Source: an uncultured bacterium (GTDB taxonomy: Bacteria; UBP6; UBA1177). From it: DNA of 64,000 nt. Position 1 is the first letter of the stretch, and each line of letters starts with the position of its first letter. The notes below the pieces were generated by a model. It made no database searches, was not told the DNA's origin, and was given only the letters and a program-made list of their open reading frames with translations. The DNA lies in the NCBI GenBank assembly GCA_905233945.1, contig CAJOFY010000021.1, positions 13,026-77,025 on the forward strand, given 5' to 3'. The translations under genes were made by a program, and so were the position numbers. Shown piece after piece: positions 33,626-44,955 of the stretch.

Positions 33626-36381
33626 ATGCTTCGTTCAATCATCATAAAAGGTGCGAGACACCACAATCTGAAAAATTTCGATATCGAGATCCCGCATGAG
33701 AAGCTTGTCGTAGTGACTGGCGTTTCGGGAAGCGGCAAAACATCGCTCGCATTTGACACGATCTAAGCCGAAGGGCAGCGCAGATACGTCGAAAGCCTTT
33801 CGAGTTACGCGAGGATGTTCCTCGAACTTTCGGAAAAACCGGAAGCCGATTTAATTGAAGGTTTGTCGCCTTCGATCGCGATCCAGCAGCGCGGACTCAA
33901 CGCAAGCCCTCGTTCTACGACTACATGCGTCTTCTTTTCGCCCGTGCCGGCAAAGTCCACTGCCACAACTGCGGACGCGAGATCACAAAGACTCCTGCGG
34001 CAAAGATCGTCGAACTCATCCTCAACAAAACCGGCAAGAAAATACTCGTTTTGTCGCCGGTAGTCAGCGGCAGAAAAGGGACTTACGAAAAACTTTTCGA
34101 AGACTTGAACAAGGAAGGCTATCTCCGCATAATCATTGATGGAACCGAATACCGCCTCGACGAAGAGATGCCGAAATTAGACAAGTTCAAAAAGCACGAT
34201 ATCAACCTTGTCGTTGACAGGCTCGCGATAAAACCCGACACAGATGCGGCGAGAGTCCAGGCCTCGGTCGAAACGGCTCTCAAAAAAGGAAACGGCAAAA
34301 TGATCGTCAAAGAACTCGACGGCGAAGAGAAACTTTTCAGCGAGAATTTCGCCTGCCCATACTGCGACATCTACTACGATGAAATCGAGCCGCGCACTTT
34401 TTCGTTCAACAATCCTGCGGGCTCATGCCCCGAATGCAGCGGCCTCGGCACGCGGACTTACATGGATGTCAATAAAGTGCTTGTCGATCCGTCACAGCCT
34501 GTGAACAAGGCGTTTCCCGACCTATGGGCATTCACGAAATACAATATAAAACAGGTGATCGAACACTACGGCGAAGACCCGAAACTCCCGTTCGACCAGC
34601 TTTCGACGACAGTCCAGAACGCCGTTTTATACGGTTCAGTTGACGAAATCGACTTCTCGATAAGCACAAAAACCACCAAATTCAATATGACAAAAAAATA
34701 CGAAGGGCTCATGCCGTCGCTGGAGCGCCGCTGGAGAGAAAGCGAATCGGAGGCTGTACGCGAAGATCTGTCGAAATTCCTCGCGGAAGGCGTCTGCCCC
34801 GAATGCGGCGGAAAAAGGCTCAGTAAAAAGGCCCTTTCGGTCACGATCGGCGGACTCAACATCTATGAAATGTGCGAGATCCCGGTGCGCGAACTTTACA
34901 AAAAACTCTCGGACGACAAATTTTTCGGATTCTCGGAATTCGAGCGCGAAGTCGCGGCAAAACCGCTCAAAGAGATCCGCTCACGCCTTAAATTCCTCGA
35001 TTCGGTTGGGCTCGGATACTTGACTCTGAACCGAAAAACCAACTCGCTTTCGGGCGGAGAAGCGCAGAGGATAAATCTCGCAAGCCAGATCGGTTCCGCT
35101 CTTACCGGAGTCACCTATGTTCTGGACGAACCGAGTATCGGACTTCACCCGAACGACACCGATAAACTTGTAAATTTGTTAAAGAATCTCCGCGACATCG
35201 GAAACAACGTGATAGTTGTCGAGCACGATAAGGAGATCATCGAAGCGGCCGATTTTCTCGTCGATCTAGGACCAGGCGCCGGAGAAAAAGGGGGCGAACT
35301 TCTTTTCGCTGGCGTTTCAAAAGACATTCTCGACGTGAAAAAATCTCTCACAGCCGACTATTTAAGCGGCAGAAAGACTATCGAAGTCCCCAAAACGCGC
35401 AGAAAACCGACAGGTTGGATCAAACTTTCGGGAGTCACGACAAACAACCTCAAAAACGTGAACGCAGAGATCCCGCTCGGTGTCTTCTGCTCAGTAACGG
35501 GAGTATCGGGAAGCGGAAAGAGCTCGCTCGTCATGGAAACGCTCATCCCCGCTCTGCGAAAGGAGAAAGCCGACTTCAAGAGCATAAAAATCAACGGAAA
35601 AATCGACGAACTCATTGAGATCGACCAGTCGCCAATCGGCAGAACACCTCGCTCGAATCCGGCGACTTATGTCGGACTTTTCGGATACATCCGCGATTTA
35701 TTTGCGGCAATGCCCGAAGCGAAGGCGCGCGGTTACAAAGCGAGCCGTTTCTCTTTCAACGTCAAAGGCGGCAGATGCGAAACCTGCCAGGGAGCCGGGA
35801 TCATCAAAATCGAGATGAACTTCATGCCGAACACCTTCGTCAGATGCCCCGACTGCGGCGGAAAACGGTTCAGCGACGAGACTTTGCAAATAAAATTCAA
35901 GGATTACGATATCCACGACATTCTTGAAACAGATGTTGCGAAAGCGGCTGAGATCTTCGCCCCGTTCCCTGTGATAAAGCGGAAACTCGACCTTCTGAAT
36001 TCAATAGGACTCGGCTACATCAAACTCGGACAGCCTGCTCACACCCTTTCCGGCGGCGAAGCGCAGAGGATAAAACTTGCCGAAGAACTCTCGAAAAAAC
36101 GCTCCGACAGCTCGGTTTATATCCTTGACGAACCGACCACAGGACTTCACTTCGACGACGTGAAAAAACTTATCGCCATACTCAACCAGCTCGTTCAGAA
36201 AGGCTCTACCGTTATTGTGATAGAGCACAATCTCGACATTATCAAGTCATCCGACTACATCATCGACATCGGCCCGGAAGGCGGCGACCAGGGAGGCAGA
36301 ATAGTAGCAGCGGGAACTCCCGAAGAAATCGTCAAAAACAAAGAATCGCTTACCGGAAAGTGGCTGAAAGATTTACTGTAA
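33626..36381 (+). pseudogene. uvrA: uvrA, excinuclease ABC subunit A, interrupted by a stop codon and a frameshifting deletion
   Basis: From ATG 33626 the frame reads [18 protein letters not shown] and Walker [10 protein letters not shown], then hits TAA at 33764-33766 where family members have Tyr (AFDTI[14 protein letters not shown]). Downstream, at 33914-33919, the conserved segment between PRST and [10 protein letters not shown] is missing and the frame shifts. Restoring 25 nt brings both halves in frame, and TCTACG at the junction could be the direct repeat across which it was lost. The remaining 818 codons are intact: zinc-finger Cys pairs, LSGGEAQRI twice, second Walker A GVSGSGKSS, SPIGRTPRSNP. 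UvrA recognises bulky DNA lesions with UvrB. Either a real recent pseudogene or sequence errors. Confidence 0.85.
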
Positions 36382-36449
36382 CCCTCTTTACTTTTTCCAA
36401 AAAATCTTTAATATATTTAGATGTTTGTTTAATAAAAGGAGGGTCAGAG

Positions 36450-37535
36450 ATGAAAAAATCGCTTTTTATCCTTTTTTTCGGGTTGATTTTCATTGTTTCG
36501 TGTGATGAAAGTATAAGAATAACCCCGCATGAATCAGAAAATGATTCTGATGAAATCCAAAATGACGAAGATACTGACACAGAACCTGCATCCGATGATA
36601 CTGACTCTGTAGTTGACGACAACGATCCGGTGTCTGACGACGGAGATTCAATTCAGGCAGATGACTCAGACTCAGATTCAGTTCCGGATGACACCGATTC
36701 TGCTCCTGACGAGACAGATACGGTTCCGGATGAAGACTCTGACACTGCTCCGCACGACAATGATTCCGTTCCGGACGAAGATGCTGACACTGCTCCGAAT
36801 GACAATGATTCCGTTCCCGATGAAGATACTGACACTGCGGAAGAACCGGATGAAGATGCAGGCTGCGCGATCGGATCAACAAAAACGGTAAAATGCACCG
36901 GACTTCCGCAAAATGCAGAGTGGAACACGGCAAACTATATTGAACAAACTTGTGAAACCGACGGTTTTTCACCTTCAAATGCCGGAGAATACAACCCTGA
37001 ACCGGTTCCCTCGGAAACAATGGTGTCTGAACCGGAATCAATTGCAATTACTCACGGCCCCTGCCCTGAAGGAACGGCTCCGAAAAACGGAAACGACACT
37101 AAATGCGTTGAATGCGGAAGAATTATCCCTGCTGCATACATCGAAGAAAGTGATGCCGGAACTGTATTCAGCGACAACAAAGGAAAAACTGCAATCACAC
37201 AGTGCTTCAACAACTACAATCCTGAAAGCGGACAATTCACTGATGCAAATAAACCGTGCTGCGGCTCAGGAACGCTTTACCGCATAAAAGACGGCGAGCA
37301 GGTCGAACTGCCTAAGCCCTACTCCTACAATGACGAAGCACTTCCGAATAACGGTTTGAGCTGTTCAGCAGCAGGCTATCTCCTTGATGAAGCCAGTGAC
37401 AAATGTTACAAGTGTATTGGTGCTGACTTGAAACAGGACGGAGATACATTCTCATGTTCCGCAGAAATCGGCAGTGAATGCCGCTTCAAATGTAAAAATG
37501 GTTTCAATTGGATAAACTCGGCCTGCAAAAAGTAA
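36450..37535 (+). CDS. Lipoprotein with Asp/Ser/Thr-rich repeats and Cys-rich C-terminus
   Basis: 361 aa. Start set at 36450, after AAAAGGAGGG. Lipobox FIVSC at residue 14-18. Residues about 25-145 are acidic repeats of the type DDTDSVPDEDxDTAPxDND, a flexible spacer that would project the rest from the membrane. The C-terminal about 210 residues hold about 16 Cys in pairs (CVECGR, KCYKC, CSAEIGSECRFKCKNGF), likely disulphide-bonded, EGF-like. Similar lipoproteins are common in some Deltaproteobacteria-like genomes. Surface function unknown. Confidence 0.75.
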   Translation: MKKSLFILFFGLIFIVSCDESIRITPHESENDSDEIQNDEDTDTEPASDDTDSVVDDNDPVSDDGDSIQADDSDSDSVPDDTDSAPDETDTVPDEDSDTAPHDNDSVPDEDADTAPNDNDSVPDEDTDTAEEPDEDAGCAIGSTKTVKCTGLPQNAEWNTANYIEQTCETDGFSPSNAGEYNPEPVPSETMVSEPESIAITHGPCPEGTAPKNGNDTKCVECGRIIPAAYIEESDAGTVFSDNKGKTAITQCFNNYNPESGQFTDANKPCCGSGTLYRIKDGEQVELPKPYSYNDEALPNNGLSCSAAGYLLDEASDKCYKCIGADLKQDGDTFSCSAEIGSECRFKCKNGFNWINSACKK

Positions 37536-37545
37536 AAAATTTTAC

Positions 37546-37573
37546 TTGCAAAACAGATTTTTTTTCTTATAGT
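37546..37573 (+). promoter_or_regulatory. tRNA promoter with GC-rich discriminator
   Basis: TTGCAA (37546-37551), 16 bp, TATAGT (37568-37573), then the GC-rich discriminator CCGCGCCGCG just before the tRNA, as expected for stringently controlled stable-RNA promoters. Confidence 0.65.
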
Positions 37574-37584
37574 CCGCGCCGCGT

Positions 37585-37660
37585 GGGGCAATAGCTCAGC
37601 TGGGAGAGCGCGTGCTTCGCATGTACGAGGTCGCCGGTCCGAATCCGGTTTGCTCCACCA
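37585..37660 (+). tRNA. tRNA-Ala (anticodon CGC)
   Basis: 76-nt cloverleaf. Acceptor GGGGCAA pairs with TTGCTCC (one G-T), D arm GCTC/GAGC, anticodon stem CGTGC/GTACG with loop TTCGCAT (anticodon CGC, reading GCG), T arm CCGGT/CCGG-type with TCCGAAT loop, and an encoded 3' CCA. Followed closely by the MATE gene with no clear terminator. Confidence 0.93.
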
Positions 37661-37693
37661 TTCTTCTGTTTATCCCGCAATTTTGGAGAGTTT

Positions 37694-39034
37694 ATGACAA
37701 AAAAAGCGGTCGATTTGCTTAAAGACAAGCCATCTCAGGCAATTCTCTCGCTTTCGATACCCATAATTCTCCTCAACATCCTGAAAGGCGGCTTCAACAT
37801 CGTCGATATGTTCTGGCTCGGGCGTCTCGGCAAGGAGTTTCTCGCCGGTGTCAGCGCCTCGGTTTTCATGGTCTGGGCAGTAAACGGTCTCACCGCGCTT
37901 GCAACAGTCGGAATAATTGCCGGAGTTTCGAGAAATATAGGCGAAGGCCGCATTGAAACAGCAAAAAGCAACTGCATGATGGCGCTCGAACTCACGTTTC
38001 TCCTCGGCGCGGCCTGCACGATCGTTCTTTTTCCGCTGATAAATCCGCTTGTCGACATGATAAAACTCGAGCCTCAGACACGCACTGCGGGAATCGAATA
38101 TCTTCAAATAATGATGGCTACCTGCGTAATATCGTTCATGATGTCCTCTCTTCACTCGATTTTGATTGCCTGGGGAGACACAAAAACACCGGTAGTCGTA
38201 GAAATCATTACATTTATTTTCAATATCGCGGCAAGTCCCGTCCTTATGTTCGGATGGTGGATTTTCCCGAGAATGGAAACGCGCGGAGCCGCAGTCGCCA
38301 CAGTCGCAAGCTATATTATCGCATCGCTGCTTTACCTCATAATCATCATTAAAAACAAGTGGATACGCCTTGCAAGAACTGGTGACGAGATAAAATTCAC
38401 ACGCTACATAACGCTGGGCTGCCCGGTCGCGCTTTCGAGCATGTTCTTTTCGTTCATCTACTTTTTCATTGCAAAAGTTACCGCAAATTTCGGCTCCGGC
38501 GCGATCGGAGCAATGGGAATAGGCCACAAAATCGAGGCTGTCACCTACTTCATCGCACACGGATTTGCAGCCGGACTTTCGACTTTTGTCGGCAGAAATC
38601 TGGGGGCAAAACAGGAAGAAAGAACTCTCGAAGCCTCGGTTTTCGCATTCAAGAGCGTCTGCCTCATAACCGCACTTTTCTCGCTTGTTTCAATCGTTTT
38701 CGCGAAAGAATTCGTCTCCTTTTTCAACGCAGATCCCGATCTTCTCCACCACGGAATGCGCTACCTGTGGTTTGTGATGCCGGCTGAAATAATACAATGC
38801 GGCGGAATTGTCTTTGAAAACGGCACATTCGCAGGCTCCGGCTACACAAAACCATCTTTTTACGTCGCACTTCCGATAACTTTTGCGCGAATCCCCCTTT
38901 CATGGTTTTTAGCAATAAAAATGGGACTCGGAGCAAACGGGATCTGGCTCACAATAGCACTCACCATGCTGCTTACAAACGGGATTTTCTGCGTTCTGTA
39001 CAGACAGAAAAAGTGGATCAAAACGAAAATCTGA
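37694..39034 (+). CDS. MATE-family efflux transporter
   Basis: 446 aa, ATG after GGAGAG. Twelve hydrophobic segments; N-terminal SIPIILLNILKGGFNIVDMFWLGRLG and the mid-protein AIGAMGIGHKIEAVTYFIAHGFAAGLSTFVGRNLGA are family signatures (repeated in the two halves). Exports cationic drugs or metabolites with Na+ or H+. Converges with the acyl-CoA synthetase gene 6 bp downstream. Confidence 0.9.
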   Translation: MTKKAVDLLKDKPSQAILSLSIPIILLNILKGGFNIVDMFWLGRLGKEFLAGVSASVFMVWAVNGLTALATVGIIAGVSRNIGEGRIETAKSNCMMALELTFLLGAACTIVLFPLINPLVDMIKLEPQTRTAGIEYLQIMMATCVISFMMSSLHSILIAWGDTKTPVVVEIITFIFNIAASPVLMFGWWIFPRMETRGAAVATVASYIIASLLYLIIIIKNKWIRLARTGDEIKFTRYITLGCPVALSSMFFSFIYFFIAKVTANFGSGAIGAMGIGHKIEAVTYFIAHGFAAGLSTFVGRNLGAKQEERTLEASVFAFKSVCLITALFSLVSIVFAKEFVSFFNADPDLLHHGMRYLWFVMPAEIIQCGGIVFENGTFAGSGYTKPSFYVALPITFARIPLSWFLAIKMGLGANGIWLTIALTMLLTNGIFCVLYRQKKWIKTKI

Positions 39035-39040
39035 ACGGAT

Positions 39041-40687
39041 TTAATCAGCCAGGTTCTGGTAAAGTCTTCTTTTTATCTTTCTGGTCGAGGTTTTTTCAAA
39101 TTCCTCTGGATGGATTCTTATATCTGAAAGTTTTGCGAAAGACGATAGCGTTTCGTTCAGTTTTATGCGGCTTTCTTCCATGATTTCAACAAGTTTTGCG
39201 TCTTCGATACCGTCCTTTTTTGCTTTTACCCTGTCTGGAAAAACGAATGCTACGAGTTTGTGCTCTTTGTTTTCCACTACAAGAGATTCAGTTACATACG
39301 GCATCGAGTTGATTTTTGCCTCGATTTCTTCAGGATAAATATTCTGTCCCGAAGCCGAGAGAATCATGCTTTTTATACGTCCTTTTATGAACAAGAATCC
39401 TTTTTCATCAATAAATCCGAGGTCTCCTGTGTGAAACCAGCCTTCGCTGTCAAATGATTCCGCCGTTTCCTTTTCCATTTTGTAGTAACCGGAGAAAACA
39501 TTTTCCCCTTTTACGCAGATTTCACCGACTCCGTTCCCGTCGGGCGCATCTATTTTTGCCTGAAGATACTCTATGACTTTTCCGCAGCTGCCGACCGGAC
39601 GACCGTCGAAATAATGGGTATAAGCGATAAGCGGAGCACATTCGGTCATGCCGTAGCCAACCGTGAAGCGGACTCCGCACTTCTTGAAAAACTCCTCGAT
39701 CTGAGGATTGAAAGCAGCTCCTCCGATAAGAAGTTCAAAGTGGTTCGTGCCGAAAGCATTGTTTATCTTTTCGCCGATTTTTGAATAAATCAGCTTGTTA
39801 AGAAGCGGGATTTTTATCAGAGTCCCGAGAATCGAGCCTTCAAGAAGCGGAACGATTTTGGAGAGATATATCTTTTCCAGAATCAGCGGGACCGTGACGA
39901 CAATGACAGGATTTATCTCTTCGAAAGCCTGGAGAATGACCTTCGGAGTCGGAATTTTTCCCAGGAAATAGATGTGGGCACCGCGTGCAAACTGCGAAAG
40001 GAAATCATACGCACAGCCGAAACAGTGTGCAAGCGGAAGAAACGCAAGAACGGCACCAGGCTCATCTTTCAAAAGGTGATCAACAAAAAATTTCACGTTC
40101 ACCATAAGGGCGTTGTGGGTAATCATAACCCCTTTTGAAAAACCGGTTGTCCCCGAAGTATAGACAATCGAAGCCTGCGTGTCATTTGGAACGGCTTCAA
40201 AATGGAATTTTTCTTTAACTATCGGATTTTGTTTGATTTTTTCAGCTAGATCGTTTTCCTTTTCCGCATCTTTGACAAAGAAAAAAGCGAAATTTTCAAG
40301 TGAGACAACTGCCTCTAAGCGCTCTAGTTCAATCTTTCCTGTTTTCTCAAAGACAGCCTCGGCTGCGAAAAACAGCTTTGAATCGGAGTGATTCACAATA
40401 TGGACGATCTCTTCTGATGAAAAATCAACAAGAATCGGAACAATGACCGCGCCGTAAGTGACAGTCGCGAGATAAGTTATCGCCCAGTTCGACGAGTTTC
40501 TGCCGCACAAAGAAATCTTGTCGCCTTTTTTTATGTCAAATTTTCTGAAAAGCTCGTGTAATCCGAATATACTTGCCGCGACATCGGCATAGGAACACGA
40601 ATCTCCGCCATAATCGCTGAAACACGGGCTGTTCCAGTTTTTAAGAATCGATTTTTCAATGGTTTCGACAAGATTTTCTTTTATCAT
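39041..40687 (-). CDS. AMP-forming long-chain acyl-CoA synthetase (AMP-binding family)
   Basis: 548 aa. AMP-binding P-loop IVYTSGTTGFSKGV, the VGYGMTECAPLIAY motif, GWFHTGDLGFID and GRIKSMILSASGQNIYPEEIEAKI, with a late Lys in TRKIKR. Activates fatty acids to acyl-CoA via acyl-AMP. Exact chain length cannot be told. A perfect short palindrome in its leader (40708-40722) may be an operator. Confidence 0.9.
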   Translation of the reverse strand: MIKENLVETIEKSILKNWNSPCFSDYGGDSCSYADVAASIFGLHELFRKFDIKKGDKISLCGRNSSNWAITYLATVTYGAVIVPILVDFSSEEIVHIVNHSDSKLFFAAEAVFEKTGKIELERLEAVVSLENFAFFFVKDAEKENDLAEKIKQNPIVKEKFHFEAVPNDTQASIVYTSGTTGFSKGVMITHNALMVNVKFFVDHLLKDEPGAVLAFLPLAHCFGCAYDFLSQFARGAHIYFLGKIPTPKVILQAFEEINPVIVVTVPLILEKIYLSKIVPLLEGSILGTLIKIPLLNKLIYSKIGEKINNAFGTNHFELLIGGAAFNPQIEEFFKKCGVRFTVGYGMTECAPLIAYTHYFDGRPVGSCGKVIEYLQAKIDAPDGNGVGEICVKGENVFSGYYKMEKETAESFDSEGWFHTGDLGFIDEKGFLFIKGRIKSMILSASGQNIYPEEIEAKINSMPYVTESLVVENKEHKLVAFVFPDRVKAKKDGIEDAKLVEIMEESRIKLNETLSSFAKLSDIRIHPEEFEKTSTRKIKRRLYQNLAD

Positions 40688-40707
40688 CTTTCCTCACAAC
40701 AAAGAGT

Positions 40708-40722
40708 GTCAAAAAATTTGAC
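40708..40722. promoter_or_regulatory. Palindrome in the acyl-CoA synthetase leader
   Basis: GTCAAAAAATTTGAC, an inverted repeat with 6-bp arms, lies 21 bp before the start codon and just downstream of a weak promoter (TTGAAT/TATACA, 15-bp spacer). Could bind a dimeric repressor; no regulator gene is adjacent. Confidence 0.3.
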
Positions 40723-40764
40723 GCAGCAATGTATAGCAAAGTTTCCAAGTATTCAATAAAATCT

Positions 40765-42933
40765 TTATCTTTTCTGTAAAACCATGTCGGAAAGTATCAG
40801 ACAGCCGTTAGCTTCAGGGACAAATTTTATGCTGTTCCGCCCGTTTTTCATTCCGGCATCGAATTCCAAAATATACGGCTTATCTTCAAGATCATGGTTT
40901 TTGTGTTCGTAAGATACTGAATTTATTCCATTTATTTCTATGTGAAATTTGGTGGTGCATTTTGTAGGGATAAAAGTCAGTTTAAAATTATATTCCCCTG
41001 CCAGTTTCAGTGTGTGTTCCTGAAGAAAATCGTTTTTACCGTCAGGTTCTCCAAAAACTATAGCAAGTCCTCCCCCGTCGAACTTAAAATTTTCAGAAAC
41101 ATGATAACCGAAAAAATCTTCAGTAAACTTGTTCGGGAAATTCTCGACTCCCCATATAAATGTCGGGAATCCTTTTATCGGGATATTTTTAGCACCGAAA
41201 TTTATGTAAGAAATTCCGTCATCTTCCACAAAATCCAGTTTTTCGGCGCTGAAAGTCCGTCTCTGTTCCATATCTTCGCTTGCAACATTTATTTTCCAGA
41301 CACCCTTAAAATCATCTTTTGTGTAATATTTCATAATATTTTCATCCGCTCTGCCGAGAGAATAAATTATGAGATTCCCGTGCTTGTCAAACGGCGGATT
41401 ATCCTGTATTTTCAAAATAGATCCGCTGTTAAAAAGAAAATTGTACGGAATAAAGACTATCGAGTTTTCTATTTTGTTTTCCTCTATGATTTTCTTGATT
41501 TTATACGGATTCTCTCCGAAACCGACTTTATAGAAGTAGACCGGCATGACAAAAAATACAAAGAAAACTGTCAGTCCGGCCAGAAGTCCGTTCATAGCCG
41601 TTGCAGCGGACTTAAAAAATCTGCTGTTCTTACTTAACAGATATTCAAAAGTTTCAACAAATCCGCAGGCCGAAAGAATAAGGATCATCGCTCCAGACTC
41701 CATCAGATAACGCGGCAGACCCAAAAAGTTTCCTGCAATAAAAAACCAGAAATAGAAAACAAGAGCGCAAAGAGGAGTGAAATAATACAAAAAATATTTG
41801 TAAGGCTTAGAAATTATTGCAGGAAATATAAAAAGCAACATTAACGGGTGAAAGGTTATCCTGTGAATGAAAGCATTCAGCCTCAGAAACGAAATATGAG
41901 CCAGAAAAGGCATCGTAGTGCCGTCAAAAGGAAGTTCAGCATCGTATGCAGCAGTAAAAAAGCACCCTTTTCCCAAGCCGGGACGGTGACAGAAATCCTT
42001 TAGATCAAACAGATCGAAAATAACATCCTGGGTAAAAACAAGAGGATTGCCTGTAAAATAATAGTTGTAACAGCAGAGCAGTCCGCCGAAAAACAGAAAC
42101 GGAACTGTAAAAAAAACCGCCGTTCTAAAATTTCTGTGCTTGAAAAGAATATAGACGACAAACGCTGTATATACATAAACAGCGTTCTGCGGACGGATAA
42201 AAAGCGAATATGCAATCAAAGAACCTGAAAACAAAATATTTAACGGTTTCAACGGCTTATAGAGAAAAATATAAGATGCCGCCAGAACGAGCATTAGTCC
42301 GAAATGGTGCGGAAAATACAATGCTCCGTGAATAATATGGGTCGTTGAAAATGAAAAAAGGAGCATCGCAACGACACCGGCGAACCTGTTTTTCAGCTTT
42401 TCAGCATGAATTCCGACCAGAAACGTATTTATTCCGGCAAGAAGCGGATTGAACATATATTCCAAGCCGAGTTTGGCGAACGGGGCCATGAACAGACTGA
42501 AACCCGGAAGAAAAATCGAAGTATATCCGGTATCGCGGACAAACATGAAGTGCGATCTGTAATGCTCATAAAAATCGGGAACATCAAGATAAAATCTGCC
42601 GTTTGCGATAAGCTTGGCAAGCCAGACATAGTGAATGCCGTCCTCAGGCTGTTCTGTTAAAATAAAAAGCCTGTTGAAAAACAGAGTCGCAGAAAACATG
42701 AGAACAGGAAGAACAAATATCGAATATTTTTCAATAAAAACACCTGCTTTTTTCATGATTTCCGGTTTTATCAAGTATATCACCGGAAAAATAAACAGAA
42801 ACGGAATAAGGAGAAGATGAAGTTTAGGAAAAAATGAAGTGAAATAAGTATAAATGTGAAGATCTGTCGCAACCAGAACGTAAAGAATGAAAAAAAGAAT
42901 CGCGAAGAAAAAAGCGGTGATTTTTTCTTTCAT
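40765..42933 (-). CDS. Large polytopic membrane protein, GT-C glycosyltransferase-like
   Basis: 722 aa. About 11-12 hydrophobic segments in the first 500 residues, with an acidic first lumenal loop (ILTEQPEDGIHYVWLAKLIANG) as in GT-C enzymes, where an Asp/Glu is catalytic. Residues about 510-722 form a soluble, probably periplasmic beta domain (FKLTFIPTKCTTKFHIEINGINS). Likely transfers a sugar from a lipid carrier, but the family could not be named. Lies 23 bp downstream of the sigma region-4 gene. Confidence 0.6.
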   Translation of the reverse strand: MKEKITAFFFAILFFILYVLVATDLHIYTYFTSFFPKLHLLLIPFLFIFPVIYLIKPEIMKKAGVFIEKYSIFVLPVLMFSATLFFNRLFILTEQPEDGIHYVWLAKLIANGRFYLDVPDFYEHYRSHFMFVRDTGYTSIFLPGFSLFMAPFAKLGLEYMFNPLLAGINTFLVGIHAEKLKNRFAGVVAMLLFSFSTTHIIHGALYFPHHFGLMLVLAASYIFLYKPLKPLNILFSGSLIAYSLFIRPQNAVYVYTAFVVYILFKHRNFRTAVFFTVPFLFFGGLLCCYNYYFTGNPLVFTQDVIFDLFDLKDFCHRPGLGKGCFFTAAYDAELPFDGTTMPFLAHISFLRLNAFIHRITFHPLMLLFIFPAIISKPYKYFLYYFTPLCALVFYFWFFIAGNFLGLPRYLMESGAMILILSACGFVETFEYLLSKNSRFFKSAATAMNGLLAGLTVFFVFFVMPVYFYKVGFGENPYKIKKIIEENKIENSIVFIPYNFLFNSGSILKIQDNPPFDKHGNLIIYSLGRADENIMKYYTKDDFKGVWKINVASEDMEQRRTFSAEKLDFVEDDGISYINFGAKNIPIKGFPTFIWGVENFPNKFTEDFFGYHVSENFKFDGGGLAIVFGEPDGKNDFLQEHTLKLAGEYNFKLTFIPTKCTTKFHIEINGINSVSYEHKNHDLEDKPYILEFDAGMKNGRNSIKFVPEANGCLILSDMVLQKR

Positions 42934-42956
42934 TGACCTGAGTCAAACGGTTAAAA

Positions 42957-43400
42957 CTATCTGTCGCTTAAAAAAGCGATACTTTGAACATTGTACTGTG
43001 TGCTGTTCTGACGGAGTTTCTGCAAAGCCCTCATTTCGACCTGACGGATTCTCTCCCTTGTCAGGTTCATAATTGTTCCGACCTCTTCAAGCGTGACGCC
43101 GCCTTTGTCCGCGACATCGAGAGCGCATGTCTCGCGCAGTTCCCACACTTCTTTGCCCGGAAAGTTGAATTTTATCGACTTGGTTTCGGGGTTTACATCG
43201 AGAAAAAGATGATACTTGCACGAAACAAAAAGGCACGGTCTTTTGAGTTTGAGACATTCCGAACGGTTTTTAGGTTTCTGATAGGCAGTGATGTCAATCA
43301 GATCCCAGTAAAGCGAACCTTCTTCGAGTTTTCCCTTCTGCTCCGTGATAACCTCGGTATAAGGTTTTTCTTTCTTTTTTGATTTGTCTTTCGATGCCAT
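42957..43400 (-). CDS. Stand-alone sigma-70 region 4 (HTH) protein
   Basis: 147 aa. Basic N-terminus, a conserved patch [20 protein letters not shown] with two Cys, then [19 protein letters not shown] and the region-4 helix-turn-helix [22 protein letters not shown]. There is no region 2, so it cannot be a complete sigma factor; it may contact -35-like DNA or act as a regulator. I associate this architecture with Deltaproteobacteria/Myxococcota. Own promoter at 43488-43516; the membrane glycosyltransferase-like gene follows. Confidence 0.8.
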   Translation of the reverse strand: MASKDKSKKKEKPYTEVITEQKGKLEEGSLYWDLIDITAYQKPKNRSECLKLKRPCLFVSCKYHLFLDVNPETKSIKFNFPGKEVWELRETCALDVADKGGVTLEEVGTIMNLTRERIRQVEMRALQKLRQNSTQYNVQSIAFLSDR

Positions 43401-43487
43401 TGTCTTACTCTGAAAAAAGTTGGTAATGTTGTATTTTCAAACGGTTGTTTTCAGTCATCTCAATCACAAACAGCAAAAAAACGGCGA

Positions 43488-43516
43488 AATAATAAAACTC
43501 CAGCGGAACTTGTCAA
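43488..43516 (-). promoter_or_regulatory. Promoter of the sigma region-4 gene
   Basis: Minus strand TTGACA (43511-43516), 17-bp spacer, ATTATT (43488-43493), about 88 bp before the start. No purA terminator with a clear GC stem is seen in the same gap. Confidence 0.5.
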
Positions 43517-43569
43517 CACTTTTTAGCCTAAGATTATGATTTCATTATATATTTTCTTCATAAAAAAAC

Positions 43570-44923
<1,354 letters not shown>

Positions 44924-44955
44924 GTTTTTTGGTTTGTTTAAAAATATTGCCGGAA

